A stretch of DNA of 64,000 bases, from the NCBI GenBank assembly GCA_963712165.1, contig CAVQGY010000001.1, positions 372,001-436,000 on the forward strand. The letters run 5' to 3'. The DNA comes from B10-G9 sp963712165. Its GTDB lineage: Bacteria > Chloroflexota > Anaerolineae > Anaerolineales > UBA11858. A program made the translations under genes and the position numbers. The notes under the pieces were generated by a model. The model saw only the letters and a list, made by a program, of their open reading frames with translations. It did not search any database and was not told the origin of the DNA. Positions 60,201 through 64,000 of the stretch are shown piece after piece. How positions within the stretch are numbered: position 1 is the first letter of the stretch; every line of letters starts with the position of its first letter.

Positions 60201-62523
60201 ACAGGCTGCGATCGCCAGTTTGAAAAATGCACTTGACCTCTCGCCGGACGAACCGTCTCTCCATCAGAAAATGGCCCGGGTCCAGCGGCAGATCGGGGCA
60301 AGTGAAGAAGCTCTCTATCATGCCCAGCAAGCCTTATCCGGATACCTGGCAAATTCCAAAGACGGTTCCGACGCAGAATCAGCCCTGGCTCTGGCAGCCG
60401 ACTTGGCAGCCGCAACATTGAACCACAAAACAGCTGAGGACCTTCTTGAGGATATCACCCAGGAAAAGATCAAGCCTGACGATCAACTTTCTGGAGATAT
60501 GATCAATTCTCTTTGCCTGGCCGGGGAAATTGCCCTGGATCACGGGGAGGAAATCAAGGCTGCCGATATCAGCAATCAATTAATATCAACCCAAACGGAT
60601 CATCCCCGGGTGATCTCGCTCCAGGCCAGGATCCTGAATCGCCAGGGGCTTTTAGAGGAAGCCAGGGATCGCTATTATGCTGCACACGAAGCCTGGAAGA
60701 AGACATCGCCTGATGAGAGGAAATTTAACTCTGGAATGGAAATTGCCCTCGGTAAAACTGCCCTGGAACTCCAGTGCTGGGATGAGGCCGCCGCTCATCT
60801 TCAAGGTGCAGTGGACTACTCCCCCAAAGAAAAAAGAGCCCTGTATGAATTAGCCTCCGGTTATATCAAACTGGCGGAAACCCGCCGCTTCTTCGAGACT
60901 TTCAAAGTCCTGAACAATGCACCCGGACAGATCGCGACATCAACAGATGTCTATAAGAGCTTTCAGGCATGCCTAAAAGCCCTGAAAGATCTTGAGATGG
61001 ATAAAGATCTCCTCACCAGGCTGTCTGCCCGGGGAAAAGCTGTCTTCACTCCCAGCCAGGAAAGTGCTGAAGCCCTTCAGGAGATTGCACGAACGGAAGA
61101 AGAGAATGCCGCAGTAATAGCAGCCTTCCGGCACAGCCGCCAGAAGGTATTTGCTTCCCAAAGCGCTCTATCCTCCATGGATAAACTTGGCGTTGAACCG
61201 CGTTTGGATGCTCAGATCGCTCTTGCATTATTGAAGATCAAACCAGAAGAAGCCTTTAAAGCTGCCTCATCTGCCCTGGAAGCCGGCAAGAGGACTGATC
61301 AAACCCAGGTCCCAATCTATTTTGTCCTATACGCCCAGGCAGCCGGGGGAATTGATGATCACTTGAGCGCGGAAGATGCAATGAAAAAAGCGCTGGAAAT
61401 CTGGGATAGTGAACCCCGCTGGTATGCCTTGGCTGCGGATTTATCAGCTGATTATGCCAGCACAGTTGAATATTACAGACAAGCAATAGAGTTAGAGCCG
61501 GAATTTACCAGTCACTATCTGGCTTTGGGCAAAGCTCATCTGGAAGCTAAAAGGGCTCTCTCGGCTGTCAAATGCTTTGAAAAAGCCCTTGATCTGAATC
61601 CTGAGCTGATTGATGGTTGGATCAACCGAGCTCTAGCTAAAAGAGCCCAGAACCGAATGCCTGAAGCCCTGGCCAGCATTAACCAGGCTTTATCCTTGGC
61701 TCCAGATCATAAGGAAGCCCGGAAAACAGCTTCCCTGCTCACATTTGAACATGGTAAATTCAGGGAATCGGAACAACACTTGGTCACTTTATTGGGACAG
61801 GAACCAAATGATACTGAACTGCTCGCTCTCTTTGCCAGAACCCTGGCAGCTCAAAAGCAAGCTGAACAGGCTATGAGAGTGATAGACAAGGCCATCTCCC
61901 TGGAAGACGACTCCTTGGAGCTTAAATTGCAGCGGGCAAGTATGATCAAGCATATTGAAGGTCCTTTGGCTGCAGTTGATCAACTCAGGATCATTGGCAG
62001 TCACTACCCTGACCAATATTCCCTGGTGATCGAACTGGTCACCACACTGGCTGAAGCGGGGGAAATGGATCAAGCGATCCGCACTGCCCTCGAGATCCTG
62101 GGAAATGACGATATTGGCTATACGAATGAGCAGAAAGCCCACCTTTATTTGACAACAGGTAAGCTGCTGCGAAAGAATGGTCAATTGGATCAAGCCGTTC
62201 ATCATCTCTTTCAAGCAAAAAAATTGATCGAACCCAATTACGAGGCACTCCTTGAACTTGGCCGAGTCCATTTCGACCGCAGACAGTATGATCAAGCCCT
62301 GGAAAAGATTCAGGAAGCTATTGATATCGAACCCGATGAGGCTGAGGGCTACTACCAGGCAGGTCGGGTCCTGAAAGAACTGAAACGCTACAGCCAGGCA
62401 GAAAGAATGCTCAGACAAGCTTCTAAATTGGCTCCTAATGACCTCAAGATCCACCGTCAACTCGGCGTTCTGGTGACATTAAATCTGGTCCACGGAGAAA
62501 ACAAACAGGGCATGCCGGCCTGA
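57202..62523 (+). CDS. Giant tetratricopeptide-repeat protein
   Basis: 1773 residues without signal peptide, so cytoplasmic. The first ~310 residues are helical but not clear TPR (LRRSPAIWKKL, LDAEIKGKVQQTYQEFN). From about residue 340 to the end it is a long solenoid of 34-residue TPR units, e.g. LGLKGKSLCSLGRAEEGFAH, then LSRAVDVSPD, or HYLALGKAHLEAKRALSAVK, then CFEKALDLNP. No catalytic domain is seen, so it is probably a scaffold. AGGA precedes the ATG. The next gene starts 58 bases downstream. Confidence 0.9.
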   Translation: MEKLELQRLNTLKNIFPEDSWSWAITALRRSPAIWKKLDSEDFAHELAEELGPDPEGWSPSRIGTTHLQKSIDETIHFPIGSFDDLDAEIKGKVQQTYQEFNEKQDDPPSLIESVLLALALLGERDAGKSWVEIVNQYAGRVHWRGPLAILFGLIENRVDFLAALDPEIALHVLLSNPIKPDGIAAILVEVLQNLDREDLESWLKAVEKELPDLVGMIAEALIDSLDLKPDSIPEILTLSLLNQLAGKQKKALHLLEKAAAKNQKIQGKLTANLNMVKTTLDEPQVSDPAWQALKGSLSRQGEMSENLSEIAEIIHSLLRKNQFAAVADLVGKLPDPPPENAELLFALAEFAYTQQQPIRAESFAKQALELSTDAPPQGLSKLLLKLKLFNESLQAADTYINKHPNHLESHLDHVESLRGLGNYHEAAKAAQILSVLVPGDLQQQRKLAVYLEEAEAWNEALEVRASILTKSQSLSENGKAKPTELPLDDLLAFAACAHTAGHHNRTVSACNQILSQDKENHQALGLKGKSLCSLGRAEEGFAHLSRAVDVSPDKEQTWLNLAESQVKAKTIEKARGTLKSGLTASKTRSRLYTLLGGIESNQHNHSKALDIYKKAEAAAESEDLDQKSMTEIQLGKAKSYYHLGHLDQSRATLKEINERFPANHEVDFLYGKVLLNLSQPREALPFLIQAVDSRPDDPQAYLLYADALLQVGDQTKNAAGALEKALELDPGNEIARVLLAETQALDGMNKKAILSFQRARESGLMIDPVWAPRISVGLGQAALKLGEIETAIAALKDGQERFPADLNLIYNLAKAYKAADLIDNALDAARQAAQISPQDPDNLSWIADFTLELGHPEEGIRALKNLIMVNPDQPMAFLQLGKAQAAAGNLKESAAAYSTLANFDDIQPDILLIAGDELIKLGELETGMDSLSKAITICEANSEPSPLLPRIWSSQAKGFEVIGNHQEALELLDQAISTELNQPAWRIQKADLLIKDGRLQAAIASLKNALDLSPDEPSLHQKMARVQRQIGASEEALYHAQQALSGYLANSKDGSDAESALALAADLAAATLNHKTAEDLLEDITQEKIKPDDQLSGDMINSLCLAGEIALDHGEEIKAADISNQLISTQTDHPRVISLQARILNRQGLLEEARDRYYAAHEAWKKTSPDERKFNSGMEIALGKTALELQCWDEAAAHLQGAVDYSPKEKRALYELASGYIKLAETRRFFETFKVLNNAPGQIATSTDVYKSFQACLKALKDLEMDKDLLTRLSARGKAVFTPSQESAEALQEIARTEEENAAVIAAFRHSRQKVFASQSALSSMDKLGVEPRLDAQIALALLKIKPEEAFKAASSALEAGKRTDQTQVPIYFVLYAQAAGGIDDHLSAEDAMKKALEIWDSEPRWYALAADLSADYASTVEYYRQAIELEPEFTSHYLALGKAHLEAKRALSAVKCFEKALDLNPELIDGWINRALAKRAQNRMPEALASINQALSLAPDHKEARKTASLLTFEHGKFRESEQHLVTLLGQEPNDTELLALFARTLAAQKQAEQAMRVIDKAISLEDDSLELKLQRASMIKHIEGPLAAVDQLRIIGSHYPDQYSLVIELVTTLAEAGEMDQAIRTALEILGNDDIGYTNEQKAHLYLTTGKLLRKNGQLDQAVHHLFQAKKLIEPNYEALLELGRVHFDRRQYDQALEKIQEAIDIEPDEAEGYYQAGRVLKELKRYSQAERMLRQASKLAPNDLKIHRQLGVLVTLNLVHGENKQGMPA

Positions 62524-62581
62524 ATAATGGAAGAAAAAGGTACTCATCGCAGCAAGTTATTGAATAGCGGATAATGATCAA

Positions 62582-64000
62582 ATGACAAAAACCCCCCTCT
62601 CCCTCCCCCGCCAGGCTGAACCCTGGCAGAGAAACCAGCTGATGGAATTGCTGGGTGTCGCTGCTGCGGTGAAGGAATACAGTTTTATCAGGAAATCAGC
62701 CCTGGGTTGGTTGGCAGTATATCCCGGTGACCTTCCGGTTCAACTCATTCACGCTCAGGCTGTGTCCCAGAGTCTCAAAACTGGGCAGGCTGTGTCACTT
62801 CTGAAAGATCTCTGCCAGATTGATCCTGCCTATGCCGAAGCACAACAAGCGCGTTTTGAATTGACCCCTTCCGCAGAATTGGAGCCATGGGTCATCGGCG
62901 AGCTTTTCGCTCTTGCTCCCAATCAAAGGATATTCCGGGATCAGAACATCAAAGCGAACATCCCTTCCTGGGCAAAAACCCTGGCCGAACTCCGGGGCAG
63001 ACTAAAGCAGGAAGACCCTGGGTCTGCTGGAGAATTACTTCCGGCACTGCTCGGAAGTGAATCAGGCTCAGCACTTGCCGCTATAACTCATCTGGAATTA
63101 CTTGCCAAGGATCCCGGCACACCTGACCGTGCCCTGCGTCAACTGGCAGAACATTACCAGGCCAAATTCCCAAATGCGCTGCTTCCCTCACTTATCCTGG
63201 CAGATACCTTGATCAAAGGAGGTCAAAGCTCCAAAGGTGTCTCTTTGATCCATCAAGCAGTATCCCAGGATATCACCGGACAGATCGCCTGTCGGTTGTG
63301 GGGAGCGAACCACAAATATAAGAGCTTGTGGCCAGAGGACCTGAGTGCAATCCTGGATATCCGGCTGCCAGCTGCTGTGAGCGGCTCCCTAGGCTGGAAT
63401 CAGCTGCCTGCAGGAGTCCCTGACCGAGGTGAAAACGGAAAGGAATTTTACAGCTACAGCGAGACCGTCGAATCAAAAGATATCTCGACGCCTGAAAAGC
63501 TGATCAAGATCAAGGACGATCTAAAAATCAGAGAGGGAACCAAGACCAGCAGGAGCACAGGGAAATTTCCCATGTATGTGGTTTTTTCCACCCGCAAGGG
63601 TCTGGAAAAGAAATATGGCCCGGAAACCGCTGCTATCATTATTGAGGAAATGAAAAAGACCACATCGGCCATCAGGCTCAAACCGGGCTGGGGAGCCCTG
63701 ATGCTGCTGGCTGATGATCCCTCAAGTATGGCGGACTATGGTTTGAAACCAACCCTACCTGATGATCCCTGGGCTTTAAAATTAGCTCTGGTTGACTTGG
63801 AAGGTGTGATCAATAACAAAGGATTGATGATCGGCGCGGTGCTGATCGTTGGTGGGCCAGATGTTGTTCCTTACCACAAACTGCCCAATCCGATCGCTGA
63901 TATCGATCCAGAGGTGCCCTCAGACAATCCGTACAGTACCCTGGACGAAAATTACTTTGTACCTGAATGGCCTGTTGGCCGCCTACCTGGCGGCGCTGAT
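62582..64000 (+). CDS. Helical-repeat protein with C25/caspase-fold-like domain (partial)
   Basis: The frame opens with ATG 62582 (MTKTPLSLPRQAEPWQRNQL) and stays open to the window edge (473 codons). The first ~270 residues are degenerate helical repeats (FIRKSALGWLAVYPGDLPVQ, ALAAITHLELLAKDPGTPDR). From about residue 350 it turns alpha/beta: WGALMLLADDPSSM, MIGAVLIVGGPDVVPYHKLP, VPSDNPYSTLDENYFVPEWP and VGRLPGG. This resembles the start of peptidase C25 (gingipain-like) domains; the catalytic His and Cys would lie beyond 64000, so the call is provisional. No strong ribosome site precedes the ATG. Confidence 0.7.
   Translation, partial: MTKTPLSLPRQAEPWQRNQLMELLGVAAAVKEYSFIRKSALGWLAVYPGDLPVQLIHAQAVSQSLKTGQAVSLLKDLCQIDPAYAEAQQARFELTPSAELEPWVIGELFALAPNQRIFRDQNIKANIPSWAKTLAELRGRLKQEDPGSAGELLPALLGSESGSALAAITHLELLAKDPGTPDRALRQLAEHYQAKFPNALLPSLILADTLIKGGQSSKGVSLIHQAVSQDITGQIACRLWGANHKYKSLWPEDLSAILDIRLPAAVSGSLGWNQLPAGVPDRGENGKEFYSYSETVESKDISTPEKLIKIKDDLKIREGTKTSRSTGKFPMYVVFSTRKGLEKKYGPETAAIIIEEMKKTTSAIRLKPGWGALMLLADDPSSMADYGLKPTLPDDPWALKLALVDLEGVINNKGLMIGAVLIVGGPDVVPYHKLPNPIADIDPEVPSDNPYSTLDENYFVPEWPVGRLPGGAD

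Noticed and set aside
61789..62460. 223-residue minus-strand frame inside the TPR gene
   Set aside because: Mirror of a repetitive TPR coding region; low-complexity composition and no start signal.

Overview
The window looks like a chromosomal segment from a Chloroflexota bacterium of the Anaerolineae type, probably heterotrophic. I infer this from gene style only: many secreted lipoproteins with Thr/Pro-rich linkers after the lipobox, a WD40 lipoprotein, very long TPR proteins, a fadN/fadA-style beta-oxidation operon and roughly 50% GC. No rRNA or marker phylogeny is available here, so the assignment is tentative. Promoters of the TTGACA-17-TATAAT type are easy to read, especially in front of the tRNAs, proS and the gene at 39861-40532.

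Layout. 29-5529: an operon-like run of a FadR-type regulator, an alkyl-DHAP-synthase-like FAD oxidase, FAD glycerol-3-phosphate dehydrogenase and an FGGY kinase, suggesting glycerol-3-phosphate or ether-lipid chemistry under acyl-CoA control. 5583-14190: an accessory island behind a tRNA-Met(CAT) gene. The 3' part of this tRNA plus its terminator recurs, progressively decayed, at 9328, 10996 and 12108, with a short possible remnant at 14172. Each copy bounds a small cargo: wrecked IS3 elements plus a lipoprotein, a WD40 lipoprotein, a frameshifted zincin protease, a MobA-like nucleotidyltransferase, and an orphan membrane protein. 13011-22001: mostly secreted lipoproteins (serine hydrolase, CAP-domain, transglutaminase-like, a paralogous pair, an alpha/beta hydrolase), with mutY among them.

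22158-30155: SRAP/YedK, glycerate kinase and hydroxyacid dehydrogenase in a compact operon, a sulfotransferase-like gene, tRNA-Pro(GGG), a frameshifted GNAT-like gene, a GPH-type transporter and a TetR regulator with an operator over its promoter. 30301-36754: a beta-oxidation operon (two acyl-CoA dehydrogenases, a hydroxyacyl-CoA dehydrogenase/hydratase fusion, thiolase, SCP2). 36773-39839: proS with an attenuator-like leader, rhomboid protease and tRNA-Pro(CGG). 39861-40611: a membrane protein whose promoter has a LexA-type palindrome between -35 and -10. 40891-46366: a minus-strand operon of proline dehydrogenase, UbiA-like membrane protein, moeA and a histidine kinase.

46616-56489 is mainly housekeeping: CBM48 protein, penicillin-recognising hydrolase, polyprenyl synthase, TatD, phosphohexomutase, iscS-mnmA with a Nudix CoA pyrophosphatase, and ribosomal protein L25. 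56856-64000 is the most system-like block: a small two-helix membrane protein, a 1773-residue TPR protein, and a protein still open at the right edge whose visible C-terminal part resembles the start of a C25 (gingipain/caspase-fold) protease domain. Five genes (6226-6827, 9576-10974, 14298-15210, 21080-22001, 26508-27637) carry single frameshifts. These may be real decay or assembly indels.
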